DNA of 34,330 nucleotides from NCBI GenBank assembly GCA_033764445.1, contig JANRIZ010000115.1:1-34330 (forward strand), in the 5' to 3' direction. Below the pieces are notes generated by a model. The model did not search any database. It saw only the letters and a list, made by a program, of their open reading frames with translations, and had not been told where the DNA came from. Shown here one piece after another: positions 1 through 8,216 of this stretch (position 1 is its first letter; each line of letters begins with the position of its first letter). The position numbers and the translations under genes are program-made. The stretch comes from JANRIZ01 sp033764445 (lineage in GTDB: Bacteria > Verrucomicrobiota > Verrucomicrobiia > JAWXBN01).

Positions 1-812
1 GGAGTCACATTCCAGCCCAGGCCCACGCCGCCGCGGATTTCCGAGTAATCGACCAGGGAGTCGTTGAGACGGGGGTCACCCGTGTTGTTGCCGAAGTTCG
101 GGCTTGTGCGGAAACTGCCGCCCAGGAGCTGGCCGCCGCCGTAAATGCTCAGGGTGTCGGTGATGGAATAGGTCAGACGCGGTTTGGGCGGCAGGGCCAT
201 GAAGACCAGGTCGTCGGTGATCTGCCAGCGGAATCCGACGGCCGGGAAAACCGGAAAGTCGTCCTTGATTCCCAGTCCGTAGTAGGGATTGCCGAAGAAA
301 TCGACAAACACCCCGAAAAAGAGCTGGAATTTTTCATTCACAAAATAGGTGCCGCCAAAGATGAGGGGGACATTGAACTGGTTGCTGTTGACCTCGTCAA
401 AATCCCCGTAGATACCCGGCTGGGCCTCGAAGCGGAAGAGCCATTTGTCGCCCACGGAAAAATCAAAGCCCGTTGTCAGCGATACGGACTGGAGCGTATT
501 GGGGACCCGGAGGGCGTTGTTGATGCCAAAGGAATACCGGTTCCAGCCCACACCGAAGCGACCGAGGAAATCCTTTTCGAACTTTCCGGTGGCCACATAG
601 GAGGCGCTGGAATTGACCGAGGCGAACTGACCCACCTTGGCATCCCCCTGTTTGAGGTCGGAGGTGGCCGTGTAGCCGATTTCCGTATCCGCTTCGTGCG
701 ACCATTTGATGTCACGGGGTTTGGCAGCGGATTTGAGTTGGGGCCCGTCCCCCGCGAAGAGACACAGGGGGGACAGCGAGAGCAACAGGAGGAGGGAGGT
801 GAGATGTTTCAT
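1..812 (-). CDS. Outer-membrane beta-barrel-like protein (DUF6268-like), 3' end cut by window edge
   Basis: An open frame reads from ATG at 812 to the window edge without a stop (270 codons seen), so the C-terminus is missing. It begins with a signal peptide (MKHLTSLLLLLSLSPLCLFA, then GDG). The mature part is rich in alternating aromatic/polar short stretches such as FGVGWNRYSF, WLFRFEAQPGIYGDF and FQLFFGVFVDFFG, as expected for transmembrane beta strands of an outer-membrane protein. The overall pattern resembles DUF6268-type proteins, but I recall this only loosely. The ATG overlaps the stop of the upstream gene in an ATGA (809-812), so translation is probably coupled to that secreted protein. 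The substrate or role is unknown. Confidence 0.6.
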   Translation of the reverse strand, partial: MKHLTSLLLLLSLSPLCLFAGDGPQLKSAAKPRDIKWSHEADTEIGYTATSDLKQGDAKVGQFASVNSSASYVATGKFEKDFLGRFGVGWNRYSFGINNALRVPNTLQSVSLTTGFDFSVGDKWLFRFEAQPGIYGDFDEVNSNQFNVPLIFGGTYFVNEKFQLFFGVFVDFFGNPYYGLGIKDDFPVFPAVGFRWQITDDLVFMALPPKPRLTYSITDTLSIYGGGQLLGGSFRTSPNFGNNTGDPRLNDSLVDYSEIRGGVGLGWNVT

Positions 813-1900
813 GGGGTTCCGCCGGGGGTTGTGGATTCGGCATCAGACTTCATAAAGTGAATCGCCTCCCTGATACTGCTGGTCATGAGCATGCCCGCGG
901 CCATCTGTTGCACGCCTTTGAGCCAGGCAAACAGCGGGGCGGAGACCAGATCCGTTCTCCAGACCAGCGTGTATTCCCTTCCCTCCACCGTCACCGGCCA
1001 CAATTCGTAGAGGGTGATGTTGGTAAAATAGGAGTGGCTGACGTAGAACTGGTAGTCAATGACCTGGAACCGGTCGGATTTTTTTTCAATGTTGACCCCT
1101 CCCACCGCCAGCGCTGCGAGTTTGTCCGCCTTGAAAAGCTGCCAGTAGTAGGTTTCAGCCGTGGCGGGTTTGCCCCCTTTGCCGACCAGAACCGAGGCGT
1201 GCAGGAGATTTTGAAACCGTTTGTAGAGGTCCGGATTTGAGGAAATCATTTCCCGGATTTCCCCGGGAATGGACATGGTGGCGGTCTTTGTCTTGTAGGT
1301 GGGCAGGCTTTCGAGCCCGCCGACGACAAACTGATCGAACCTCGTTTTGGTCAGTTGACTCCAGAATTTCGCGGCGGCGATCCGGGCCTCCGGGGATTGG
1401 GCCTTCTGACCCGCGGGCAGTTCTTTGGAGAGGAAGTCCTGAAGGGATTTCAGGTCCTCCTCACTCATCAGCAGCCCCGTTTTGCCGTCACGTGCGCGGA
1501 GGGTTTCCTCGACAAATTTCTGCACCGGGCCTTCCTGGGAGGTGAAGTCGAGCTTTTCAAACTGGCCGGGTTGGTCCCTGGAAAAAATGGAAAGCTGGTA
1601 GATGGACATTTCCTTGTGTTTGGAGGGGTCCCAGGTGGCGATCAGCCGGGCCACTTCCGCGGAGGGACGTTTGATCACAAAGCAGGACTGGACGGCCAGG
1701 CCCTTTTCCGCATCCTCCAGATCGTACCGTTCCGCCAGAATGTCCCCCGCGACGAGCCTGCCCAGATCGATTTTTTTGAATTCACTGATTGACTGCACTG
1801 ATTGAACCGCCGATTCCTGGGCTTGGGCGCAGGGGAGAGCCCCCGCCCACAGGATCAGTGCGGCAAAAACGCTTAGGTTTTTTGCAAGGAATGGGCGCAT
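809..1900 (-). CDS. Secreted protein of unknown function
   Basis: The protein has 363 residues with an N-terminal signal peptide (positively charged MRPFLAKN, hydrophobic core to about residue 20, likely cleavage near AQA-Q at 27/28), so it should be periplasmic or secreted. I recognise no catalytic motif. The C-terminal half (about 250-350) has alternating aromatic and hydrophobic residues (YYWQLF, YQFYVSHSYF, YTLVWRTDL), which could be a beta-rich or START-like fold, but this is a guess. It forms a two-gene unit with the barrel-like protein downstream through a 4-bp ATGA overlap, suggesting both act at the envelope. The start at 1900 is chosen because the signal peptide begins there and the DNA upstream turns sharply AT-rich. 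Confidence 0.6.
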   Translation of the reverse strand: MRPFLAKNLSVFAALILWAGALPCAQAQESAVQSVQSISEFKKIDLGRLVAGDILAERYDLEDAEKGLAVQSCFVIKRPSAEVARLIATWDPSKHKEMSIYQLSIFSRDQPGQFEKLDFTSQEGPVQKFVEETLRARDGKTGLLMSEEDLKSLQDFLSKELPAGQKAQSPEARIAAAKFWSQLTKTRFDQFVVGGLESLPTYKTKTATMSIPGEIREMISSNPDLYKRFQNLLHASVLVGKGGKPATAETYYWQLFKADKLAALAVGGVNIEKKSDRFQVIDYQFYVSHSYFTNITLYELWPVTVEGREYTLVWRTDLVSAPLFAWLKGVQQMAAGMLMTSSIREAIHFMKSDAESTTPGGTP

Positions 1901-1976
1901 TTTGCAGTGAATATAAATGTTTAAAATCTAATGTAAATTATTAAAATAAAAAAAATTATGTAAAATAAATTATTGA
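1901..1976 (-). promoter_or_regulatory. AT-rich promoter region of the secreted-protein pair
   Basis: This 76-bp spacer is almost pure A+T between GC-rich genes. On the - strand it carries a TTTACA (1937-1932) followed after 16 bp by TATATT (1915-1910), a fair sigma-70 match, though it would give a nearly leaderless message for the gene starting at 1900. A second TTTACA lies at 1964-1959. No hairpin terminator for the upstream desaturase-like gene is visible, so read-through is possible. Confidence 0.3.
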
Positions 1977-2873
1977 TCAATTCGACAAGCTGCGGTTTTT
2001 TTTATCCAGAAATCCCAGGGCATGAGGGGGTGAAATGACGTGGGTTCCGGCCTTTTTTTGATCCTCGAGGATTGAATAGCGAAGTTGCCTCATCTTTGTC
2101 CAGTGCATTTTGGGGCGGAAATGGTGTTCAGCGTGATAGCCGTTATAAAACCAGGTCCAGTTGTAGAGGGACTCATAGGTACTGACCCCCCAGGCAATGG
2201 GAACGCGGGGGTTGCCGCCGAAATGCTCGAAGTAACCGTTGAGGTGGGAGAGACAGTGGCCCAGATAATAAAAGGGGATGAAGAAGAGGGCAAATTGCCA
2301 GTTGAGAACGAACAGAGTACCGTAAAAGATGACAAAGGCGACAATTTCAAGGATTCCCCAACGGGCGTCGGACGGGTTGCGCCGGTGAATTTCCTGATAA
2401 ATGGCTTTGGGGTCATCGCGGAAATAGCTCAGAAAGACATATCTCCAGAGCGGTTCCGGTGCGCCGTTTTTTCCATGGCGGTAAATGGAAAGCCAATCCA
2501 CGGTCTGACCCTTTTCATCCTGCAGGTCGCTGTTTCCCATGTGGTGGCGCATGTGGACACAGGTGTAAAATTCCTGGGAGATGCCCATGGTCAGGGACTC
2601 CATCAGACTGAAAAGCCGGTTGAGGAGGGGGCTCGAAAAATAGGGGTTGTGCAGGAAATTGTGTGAGATGCCGTTGATATTCCAGGAGATGCTTATCGAG
2701 TAGAGTGCCCCCAGAGGAAGCAACGCCCACCAGGGCAGCCGGGTGAAGAACCAGAAAAGCAGCAGGACAAAGGCAAAATGCGCCAAGGCGCACAGCACCG
2801 GGACCGCGTCCCAGGGGGAGTGGGCAAAGAGCCCGCGTCGGCGTATGGGGGGGGATTCGGAGGGGGGTTCCAT
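1977..2873 (-). CDS. Membrane fatty acid desaturase / hydroxylase family protein
   Basis: The 298-residue protein has the three histidine clusters of the membrane di-iron desaturase superfamily: HNFLH (about residues 71-75), HMRHH (107-111) and HAEHH near residue 250. These bind the di-iron centre that inserts a double bond or hydroxyl group into a lipid-linked chain using O2. Hydrophobic segments precede the first box and lie between the second and third, as usual for the fold. Substrate (fatty acid, carotenoid or sphingoid base) cannot be read from sequence. The frame is open up to an ATG at 2936, but the first 21 residues of that form look non-conserved and would nearly reach the divergent gene, so I prefer ATG 2873. 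The gene is divergent from the arginase-fold gene, with a shared 76-bp control region. Confidence 0.8.
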   Translation of the reverse strand: MEPPSESPPIRRRGLFAHSPWDAVPVLCALAHFAFVLLLFWFFTRLPWWALLPLGALYSISISWNINGISHNFLHNPYFSSPLLNRLFSLMESLTMGISQEFYTCVHMRHHMGNSDLQDEKGQTVDWLSIYRHGKNGAPEPLWRYVFLSYFRDDPKAIYQEIHRRNPSDARWGILEIVAFVIFYGTLFVLNWQFALFFIPFYYLGHCLSHLNGYFEHFGGNPRVPIAWGVSTYESLYNWTWFYNGYHAEHHFRPKMHWTKMRQLRYSILEDQKKAGTHVISPPHALGFLDKKNRSLSN

Positions 2874-2949
2874 GATCGGTCCGGGAAAGCCGGGTCTTTG
2901 GGCTGGTTTTTTCGTCAATGGCCCCCTATGTATCATACCTTCCGCCGTG

Positions 2950-3792
2950 ATGCAAAAGTCTATTTATTATGATTTTGACGGGGCCTGCCGGAACGTGGCG
3001 GACCATCTGGGAATTCCCCGGCAGGAGGTTTTGGAATGGGGACCCCGATTGAGGTTCTGCTGCGGAGCGGGGGTCATGGACCGGTTCACAAAACGGATCG
3101 CCGACCGCCGGGCCGCCTTTACCCTGTTTGGTTCCGGCGATTTCCATCATCTTACCTCCCTCTGGCAGGGAGTCGTCACCGAGCCCTATGTGCTGGTGAG
3201 TTTTGACAATCATCCCGATTGGGACATCCGTCCCCCGCGCTGGGCCTGCGGGGGATGGATCAACCGGGCTTTGGAAAATCCGCTCCTCACCCGGGCCCAC
3301 ATCTGGGGATGCGGCAATTTCGAGCTGGTCTCTCCCGCACGTTTTTTTGCCAACCGCCGGGCGTTGCAGCAGGGGCGGCTGGTGGTGCATCCGTGGCGGG
3401 AACGGTTGCCGACGTCGTATCACGGGAGGTATCCGACGGTTTCACGGGAGGACTGGCGGGCGGCATTTGACGCATTTTGCAGCGGGCTTGAGGGGCGGGA
3501 CGTGTATGTCACCCTCGATCTCGACTGTCTGGTGGCCGGGGAGAGTGTGACCAATTGGGAGCAGGGGCTTTTTGAGCTGCGGGACCTGGAGGATGCGCTC
3601 GGACTTCTCCGGGAGCGGACACGGATTGTCGGGGGCGACCTGTGCGGGGCGTATTCGCCGCCCGTGTATGACGGCGTGTTTCGCCGCCTGGCATCCCATT
3701 GGGATCATCCCTCCGTGGTGCCGGGCGGGGACACCGCGGAGGTCAATGCCCGGGCCGTGGCCCGGTTGTGGCCCGCGCTATGTGGTGCGTGA
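2950..3792 (+). CDS. Arginase/ureohydrolase-fold protein
   Basis: The 280-residue product shows the metal-binding pattern of the arginase/agmatinase superfamily in order: GSGDFHH (61-67, His ligand), DNHPD (86-90, Asp-x-His-x-Asp) and LDLD (189-192, Asp-x-Asp). All six usual Mn ligands appear to be present, so it is probably a metal-dependent hydrolase rather than a dead homologue. The substrate is unclear; the second motif reads DNHPD where arginases have DAHAD, and the protein seems shorter and divergent, nearer to uncharacterised ureohydrolase-like families. The start is set at ATG 2950 because the recognisable protein (MQKSIYYDFD) begins there, although the frame runs open further upstream into the divergent gene. 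Its 3' end overlaps the convergent transporter gene by 15 bp. Confidence 0.7.
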   Translation: MQKSIYYDFDGACRNVADHLGIPRQEVLEWGPRLRFCCGAGVMDRFTKRIADRRAAFTLFGSGDFHHLTSLWQGVVTEPYVLVSFDNHPDWDIRPPRWACGGWINRALENPLLTRAHIWGCGNFELVSPARFFANRRALQQGRLVVHPWRERLPTSYHGRYPTVSREDWRAAFDAFCSGLEGRDVYVTLDLDCLVAGESVTNWEQGLFELRDLEDALGLLRERTRIVGGDLCGAYSPPVYDGVFRRLASHWDHPSVVPGGDTAEVNARAVARLWPALCGA

Positions 3793-4125
3793 GATCAGGA
3801 CCATCCCCAGGGTCATGATCAAGATGCCGATGCCCAGGCGCAGGGTGAATTTTTCCCTCAGGAAAATGCTCGCCCCCACCGCCAGCAGGATCGGGCTCAA
3901 TCCTTCGAAGGGATAGAGGACGCTCAGATCAAAATGTTTCATCAGCCCCAGCCAGACAAAGAACCAGCCCGAGAAGACGATGATTCCCAGGGGGAGAAAC
4001 AGGCGGAATTTCTTCCAGTCCGGCGGGAGGCGGTTGGTCTGTTCCATCGCGTGTTTGATGAGGATCTGTCCGCCGACGAGGCAGATTTGCGAGAGAAGAA
4101 TCAGGGCGAAGGCCTGGAGACTCAT
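3778..4125 (-). CDS. Small EamA/SMR-type half-transporter, subunit 2
   Basis: The 115-residue protein has four predicted hydrophobic helices (about 5-22, 43-62, 67-88, 96-112) and the drug/metabolite-transporter style segment LSPILLAVGASIFLREKFT, in which a Glu/Lys pair follows the third helix. The size matches one half of an EamA transporter, as in small multidrug resistance proteins or the ArnE/ArnF lipid flippase. It overlaps the stop of the preceding gene by 4 bp (ATGA 4122-4125), so the two small proteins are most likely made together and form a heterodimer. The transported compound is unknown. The 3' end overlaps the convergent arginase-fold gene by 15 bp. Confidence 0.75.
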   Translation of the reverse strand: MSLQAFALILLSQICLVGGQILIKHAMEQTNRLPPDWKKFRLFLPLGIIVFSGWFFVWLGLMKHFDLSVLYPFEGLSPILLAVGASIFLREKFTLRLGIGILIMTLGMVLISRTT

Positions 4126-4523
4126 ATTCTTTCCTCCAGCCGGGCCATGGGACGGATGATGATAAAAATCCCGGCCACCACCAGCAATGCACCCAGCCAG
4201 CGGGTGGGATTGATCTCCTCGCCCAGGATCAGGGCGCTGCCGAGGATCACAAAAACGTAGTTGAGGTTGACGATGTTGTAGGCGATGGTCAGCGGCAGGC
4301 GTTTGAGGACCACCAGCCAGCTGAGAAAGTTGAGGATCAGACACGCAATGCCCATCCACACCCAGGCCGAACCCAGACTGGAGAGGCCCAGCCAACCCAT
4401 CAACGGGTCCGCATCGGAGGACTGATTGGCCCCGATTTTCAGACACAGTTCCGAGGCGGTGACCAGGGCGATGCAGAGGACGCAATGGAGATAGGCGTTG
4501 AAGTACCAGGGTTCTTTTTTCAT
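4122..4523 (-). CDS. Small EamA/SMR-type half-transporter, subunit 1
   Basis: The 133-residue protein (from ATG 4523) has four hydrophobic helices and the EamA-like block ALILGEEINPTRWLGALLVV, including the GE-x-x-x-x-x-x-W-x-G pattern common at the end of the third and start of the fourth helix. It is coupled by an ATGA overlap to a second half-transporter. Paired proteins of this type resemble ArnE/ArnF or paired SMR exporters, which work as heterodimers, but the substrate cannot be inferred. Alternative in-frame starts exist at 4547 and 4592; 4523 puts the first helix directly after a short polar start (MKKEPWY). No clear ribosome binding site supports any of them. Confidence 0.75.
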   Translation of the reverse strand: MKKEPWYFNAYLHCVLCIALVTASELCLKIGANQSSDADPLMGWLGLSSLGSAWVWMGIACLILNFLSWLVVLKRLPLTIAYNIVNLNYVFVILGSALILGEEINPTRWLGALLVVAGIFIIIRPMARLEERI

Positions 4524-4594
4524 GCGGGGGAGGAAGGGCAAGTCCATACCCGAGCCCGGTGAAAATGCAATGCAAAGAATCGGACCACGCAAGG

Positions 4595-4645
4595 GGTTGC
4601 CGGTTTCCGGTCCTCAGAAAAGGGGACCTTCTCCCCTCGGCAACC
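4595..4645 (-). terminator. Intrinsic terminator after the SirB1-like gene
   Basis: On the - strand, just after the stop at 4653, a perfect 6-bp stem AGGGGA/TCCCCT with loop GAAGG (4637-4621) is followed by TTTCTG, giving a run of four T's with the stem end. This is a credible Rho-independent terminator. A longer inverted repeat, GGTTGCCG (4595-4602) and CGGCAACC (4638-4645), flanks it and may extend or compete with the hairpin. It would separate this gene from the transporter pair downstream. Confidence 0.6.
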
Positions 4646-4652
4646 ATCGGAT

Positions 4653-5477
4653 TCAGGACTGGAGTGCGACGAGAAAATTGAACATTTTCTGCTGGTGCGT
4701 CTCGTCCTCGCGCATGGCGTAGAAATTGACCAGATTGTTGATCATCCGGATGAGGATCGTCTTGTTGCTGGCGGCGGCCAGATAACTTTCCTGAAACTCA
4801 TAACCCATGTCCGCGAGCATGCGCTCACAGTCCTCACGGGAGAGAAGGGTTCCCTCGCGGAACGGGTCGAAAAAGACATCCTGCCAGCGGCAGATGAAGT
4901 GACCCGGCATGCCCACCCCCTGAACCGGCAGGCCCGCGCGGTGGGAGAGCAGGAGGTAGATCAGTGACAGGCTGATGGGAATCCCGAGTTTCCGTTCGAT
5001 GACCTGGTTGAGAAAGCAGTTGTCCGGGTTGTAGTAGTCCTGCGTGTTGCCGCGAAACCCGAGTTCCCGGGAGACAAAGCGGGTGAGTTCGCGGACCGAT
5101 TGGACCGGATTTTCCGGCGGGGAGAGGCGGGTTTTCAGACGGCGGGCCCAGGCATCCAGGGTTTCCCTGCCGCCGACCATATCGAGATCCGGGAAGACCA
5201 CCGAGGCCAGGGCCCAGGCCGCCTCCTCCAGGTCCGAGGAATCTGAAAAACCATGGCAGAAGAGGATGAAGTCCCGCTCATTTTGTTCCGCCCGGATTTG
5301 GGCGATCAGTTCGCGGAGATTTTTGCTGACCAAGGCATCGCCGTCACGCGCCATTTTTTCGAGGGAGGAGAGGTCCTCATGTCCCTGATCGTAGAGCTGT
5401 TCGCGGAGGAGGGAGACCACATGCGGGTCCTCGTCCCGGAGAAGAGTCGAAAGGGCTTGCGGGCTGATCGCTTTCAT
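4653..5477 (-). CDS. SirB1-family transglutaminase-like protein
   Basis: The 274-residue protein matches the SirB1 (COG2912) pattern. An N-terminal helical part (1-115) is followed by the transglutaminase-like core with NCFLNQVIERKLGIPISLS (152-170), LSHRAGLPVQGVGMPGHF (177-194) and a downstream DP (FFDPFREG). Family members usually have about 270 residues with an optional TPR tail, which is absent here. C153 lies where a nucleophile would sit, but many relatives carry Ser there and the family's activity is poorly defined. The start at ATG 5477 (MKAISPQ) is preferred over an upstream ATG at 5516, as the extra 13 residues look unrelated. A terminator follows, so it appears to be transcribed alone or with the STAS-like gene upstream. 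Confidence 0.8.
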   Translation of the reverse strand: MKAISPQALSTLLRDEDPHVVSLLREQLYDQGHEDLSSLEKMARDGDALVSKNLRELIAQIRAEQNERDFILFCHGFSDSSDLEEAAWALASVVFPDLDMVGGRETLDAWARRLKTRLSPPENPVQSVRELTRFVSRELGFRGNTQDYYNPDNCFLNQVIERKLGIPISLSLIYLLLSHRAGLPVQGVGMPGHFICRWQDVFFDPFREGTLLSREDCERMLADMGYEFQESYLAAASNKTILIRMINNLVNFYAMREDETHQQKMFNFLVALQS

Positions 5478-5534
5478 CGACGGAACAACGGTAGCACGGG
5501 CAATGCCAGAATGCAAAAGAAGACCGTTGAAAAA

Positions 5535-5936
5535 TCATGCGGGCGGAGGGGCCGGGGGAGGGGTGATCCAGTCATGCGCCTTTTCCATGGAGTCAAAGAC
5601 GGCCATTTCGACCCCGTATTTTTCGAGGAATGTACCGAACATGCGGCTGAGCCCGAAGTAGAGCGGCTGGGTGACCACCATGGCACAGCGTCCGCTGAGG
5701 ATATCCCGGTGTGAGCCAATGTATTGGGCGATGCCCTGGATTTCATGGGCGGACCGTTTTTCCGTGGATTCCAGCAGGTTGAAGATCAGGTGCCACCGAA
5801 GCTGGGGGGTCGAGGCGGAGGAGGTCCTGGCCTTTTCGATGGCCTGGGAAAAGGCCCGAAAACCCTCCTCGAAATCCACATCCCCCACCGTGGTGGAGAT
5901 GATGACCCCCTCCTTCAGTTCAAGATTCAAGGCCAT
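5535..5936 (-). CDS. Small STAS/SpoIIAA-like protein
   Basis: The 133-residue soluble protein (MALNLELKEG start at 5936) has an alternating beta/alpha pattern: EGVIISTTVGDVDFEEGFRA, then a helix, WHLIFNLLES, a helix, CAMVVTQPLYFG and VEMAVFDSMEKAHDWI at the end. This looks like the STAS or SpoIIAA-like fold used in anti-anti-sigma factors and in uncharacterised regulators. No phosphorylatable DSxG motif is visible, so a classical anti-anti-sigma role is not supported. The C-terminus ends in a proline-rich tail. The frame is open to an ATG at 6020; the shorter start fits the fold and leaves room for promoters in the divergent gap to the transketolase gene. Confidence 0.5.
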   Translation of the reverse strand: MALNLELKEGVIISTTVGDVDFEEGFRAFSQAIEKARTSSASTPQLRWHLIFNLLESTEKRSAHEIQGIAQYIGSHRDILSGRCAMVVTQPLYFGLSRMFGTFLEKYGVEMAVFDSMEKAHDWITPPPAPPPA

Positions 5937-6117
5937 GGACACCACGCTGCCGTCCTGTGGGGCATTGTCAAAGGGAAAAACAGTGGTGTGAAAACCAGGT
6001 GTCGTTCCTGTGGCATCCAAAAAAACCGCAATCTTCTCCTTGTCGGGACTGCGGGAATCCCTAACATCCGTCTATTCTTTCACTCACACTTCAATCCATC
6101 AACCCTCGGGGAATATT

Positions 6118-8133
6118 ATGAGCCAGAACCTTGCTGATTTTGGAAAAGGAGCCACCGGCGCCGAATTGGACCGGATCATTGTCAACAACATCAAGACCCT
6201 GGTTTTGGATGCCGTCCAAAAGGCGGAGAGCGGACATCCGGGGCTGCCGATGGGCTGTGCCGATTTTGCCTATGTGCTGTGGACAAAATTTCTCCGGCAC
6301 AATCCTGCGAATCCGGAATGGGCCGGTCGCGACCGGTTTGTCCTTTCCGGCGGGCACGGATCGATGCTGCTTTACAGCCTGCTGCATCTTTTCGGGTACC
6401 CGAAAATGACCCTTGAGCAGATCCAGAGTTTCCGCCAGTGGGGTAGCATCACTCCCGGCCATCCCGAGTATGGGATGACTCCCGGGGTGGAAACCACGAC
6501 AGGTCCCCTGGGACAGGGTTTCGCCAACGGGGTCGGGTTGGGCCTGGCCGCCAAGTATTATGCGGCCACCTTCAACACGGAGGACTTCAAGGTTGTGGAC
6601 AACCGGATCTATGCCATCGTCAGTGACGGGGACTTGCAGGAGGGGGTTGCCGCCGAGGCCGCCTCGCTGGCCGGGCATCTCGGGCTGGACAACCTCACCT
6701 ATTTCTACGACAGCAACCATATTTCCATCGAGGGGGACACGAGCCTCTCGTACTCCGATGACGTCCGTCGCCGATTCGAGGGGTACCATTGGAATGTGCT
6801 GGAAATAGACGGGGCCAACCATGTGCAGATTGAGCAGGCTCTCAAGCAGGCCAATGCCTGCACCGGAAAACCCACGATCATCATCGGCCACACGATCATC
6901 GGGGCCGGTTCGCCCAAATACCAGGGCACCCAGCGGGCGCATTCGGATGCCTTTGGTGAGGAGGAGGTGCGTGCCACCAAGAAAAACATCGGCTGGCCGG
7001 AGGAAGCCCAGTTTCTGGTTCCTGATGTGGTGAAGGACTTTTTCTCCCGCAAGTCCGCCGAGCTCGCGGGCCTGGAAAACCACTGGAACAGGAATTTCGA
7101 CAGTTTCGGCAAAAAACACCCGGAGAAACTGGCCCTGTGGAATACCTTCCGGGACAAAACCCTTCCGGCGGATCTGGCGGCGAAGCTCCCCAACTACGCC
7201 GGGGCCAAACCCATCGCCACCCGCAGTGCCGGCGGGGAGATTCTCAAGGCTCTCATGCACCATGTGCCCTTCCTCGTGGGGGGATCGGCGGACCTGCATC
7301 CCTCGACCAAGACCTTTGTCAAGGAGCTGGGCTCGGTCAATACGGGGGACTTCAAGGGACGCAACTACCATTTTGGCATCCGGGAACACGGCATGGGGTC
7401 GGTGATGAATGGGATCGCCTATTACGGAGGCGGGATCGTGCCCTTTGGCTCGACGTTTTTTGTCTTCAGCGATTACATGCGTCCGCCCATCCGTCTGGCC
7501 GCCCTCAGCCATCTGCAATCCATTTTTGTCTTCACGCACGACTCGATTTTTGTCGGTGAGGATGGCCCCACCCATGAGCCGGTCGAACATCTGGCCGCCC
7601 TGCGTGTCATTCCCAATCTCTGCCTGATCCGTCCGGCGGATGCCACGGAAACGGCCGCGGCGTGGTTGCTGGCGCTTGAGCGGAAACACGGGCCGACCGT
7701 CCTGGTGCTCACCCGCCAGAATCTGCCGGTCATTGACCGGAGCAAGTACGCTTCGGCGGACCTGGTCCGCCGGGGGGCCTATGTGCTGGCCGATATCGGG
7801 ACTCCGGAACGGATACTGATTGCTTCGGGATCCGAGGTGTCGCTGGCCATGGCCGCCGCCGAGAAGTTGGGCAATACGCGGGTGGTCTCGATGCCTTCGT
7901 TTGATCTCTTTGAGAGCCAATCGGCCGAATACCGGGAAAAAGTGTTTCCTGCCGCCATCGGCAAACGACTGGCGATTGAGGCCGGTGTTTCCTTTGGTTG
8001 GGACCGCTATGTGGGCCCTGCAGGCAAGACATTGACTGTCAACAGATTTGGCGCCTCCGCCCCCTATGAAAGAGTGGCCAAGGAGTATGGCTTTACGGTG
8101 GAGAATGTCTTGGGTGCCGTTGAGAAACTTTGA
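6118..8133 (+). CDS. tkt: Transketolase
   Basis: The 671-residue protein, a normal length for the family, transfers two-carbon ketol units between sugar phosphates in the cytoplasmic pentose phosphate pathway, with thiamine diphosphate and Mg2+. Visible motifs in order are SGHPGLPMGCADF (38-50), GHGSMLLY (79-86), TTTGPLGQGFANGVG (126-140), the ThDP-binding region SDGDLQEG to YDSNHI (169-202), HSDAFGEEE (275-283), the pyrimidine-domain GIREHGMGSVMNGIAYYGG with catalytic Glu423, and GEDGPTHEPVEH. All three domains (PP, Pyr and C-terminal) are present. ATG 6118 is preceded by CGGGGAATATT, a reasonable ribosome binding site, while the upstream in-frame extension is not conserved. No other pentose phosphate gene is adjacent. 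Confidence 0.97.
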   Translation: MSQNLADFGKGATGAELDRIIVNNIKTLVLDAVQKAESGHPGLPMGCADFAYVLWTKFLRHNPANPEWAGRDRFVLSGGHGSMLLYSLLHLFGYPKMTLEQIQSFRQWGSITPGHPEYGMTPGVETTTGPLGQGFANGVGLGLAAKYYAATFNTEDFKVVDNRIYAIVSDGDLQEGVAAEAASLAGHLGLDNLTYFYDSNHISIEGDTSLSYSDDVRRRFEGYHWNVLEIDGANHVQIEQALKQANACTGKPTIIIGHTIIGAGSPKYQGTQRAHSDAFGEEEVRATKKNIGWPEEAQFLVPDVVKDFFSRKSAELAGLENHWNRNFDSFGKKHPEKLALWNTFRDKTLPADLAAKLPNYAGAKPIATRSAGGEILKALMHHVPFLVGGSADLHPSTKTFVKELGSVNTGDFKGRNYHFGIREHGMGSVMNGIAYYGGGIVPFGSTFFVFSDYMRPPIRLAALSHLQSIFVFTHDSIFVGEDGPTHEPVEHLAALRVIPNLCLIRPADATETAAAWLLALERKHGPTVLVLTRQNLPVIDRSKYASADLVRRGAYVLADIGTPERILIASGSEVSLAMAAAEKLGNTRVVSMPSFDLFESQSAEYREKVFPAAIGKRLAIEAGVSFGWDRYVGPAGKTLTVNRFGASAPYERVAKEYGFTVENVLGAVEKL

Positions 8134-8192
8134 TCAACGGGTTCGGGAGCGATTCCGCTGAATTTTCTGATTGCGAAGCACCATGTGTTTCT

Positions 8193-8209
8193 TGTAAAGT
8201 AATTTTACA
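8193..8209. promoter_or_regulatory. Operator-like palindrome upstream of the ferritin-like gene
   Basis: A perfect inverted repeat TGTAAA-GTAAT-TTTACA lies 8 bp before the ATG at 8217, overlapping a weak promoter candidate (TTGCGA at 8171-8176 and TAAAGT at 8195-8200, 18-bp spacer). Its position would let a dimeric repressor block expression of the ferritin-like protein. The regulator is unknown and chance occurrence in a short AT-rich stretch is possible. Confidence 0.35.
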
Positions 8210-8216
8210 CTTTTTC

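Noticed and set aside
4122..4592. Longer N-terminus for the first half-transporter (start at 4592)
   Set aside because: The extra residues are polar and proline-rich and no ribosome binding site supports them; the shorter form fits the four-helix fold.
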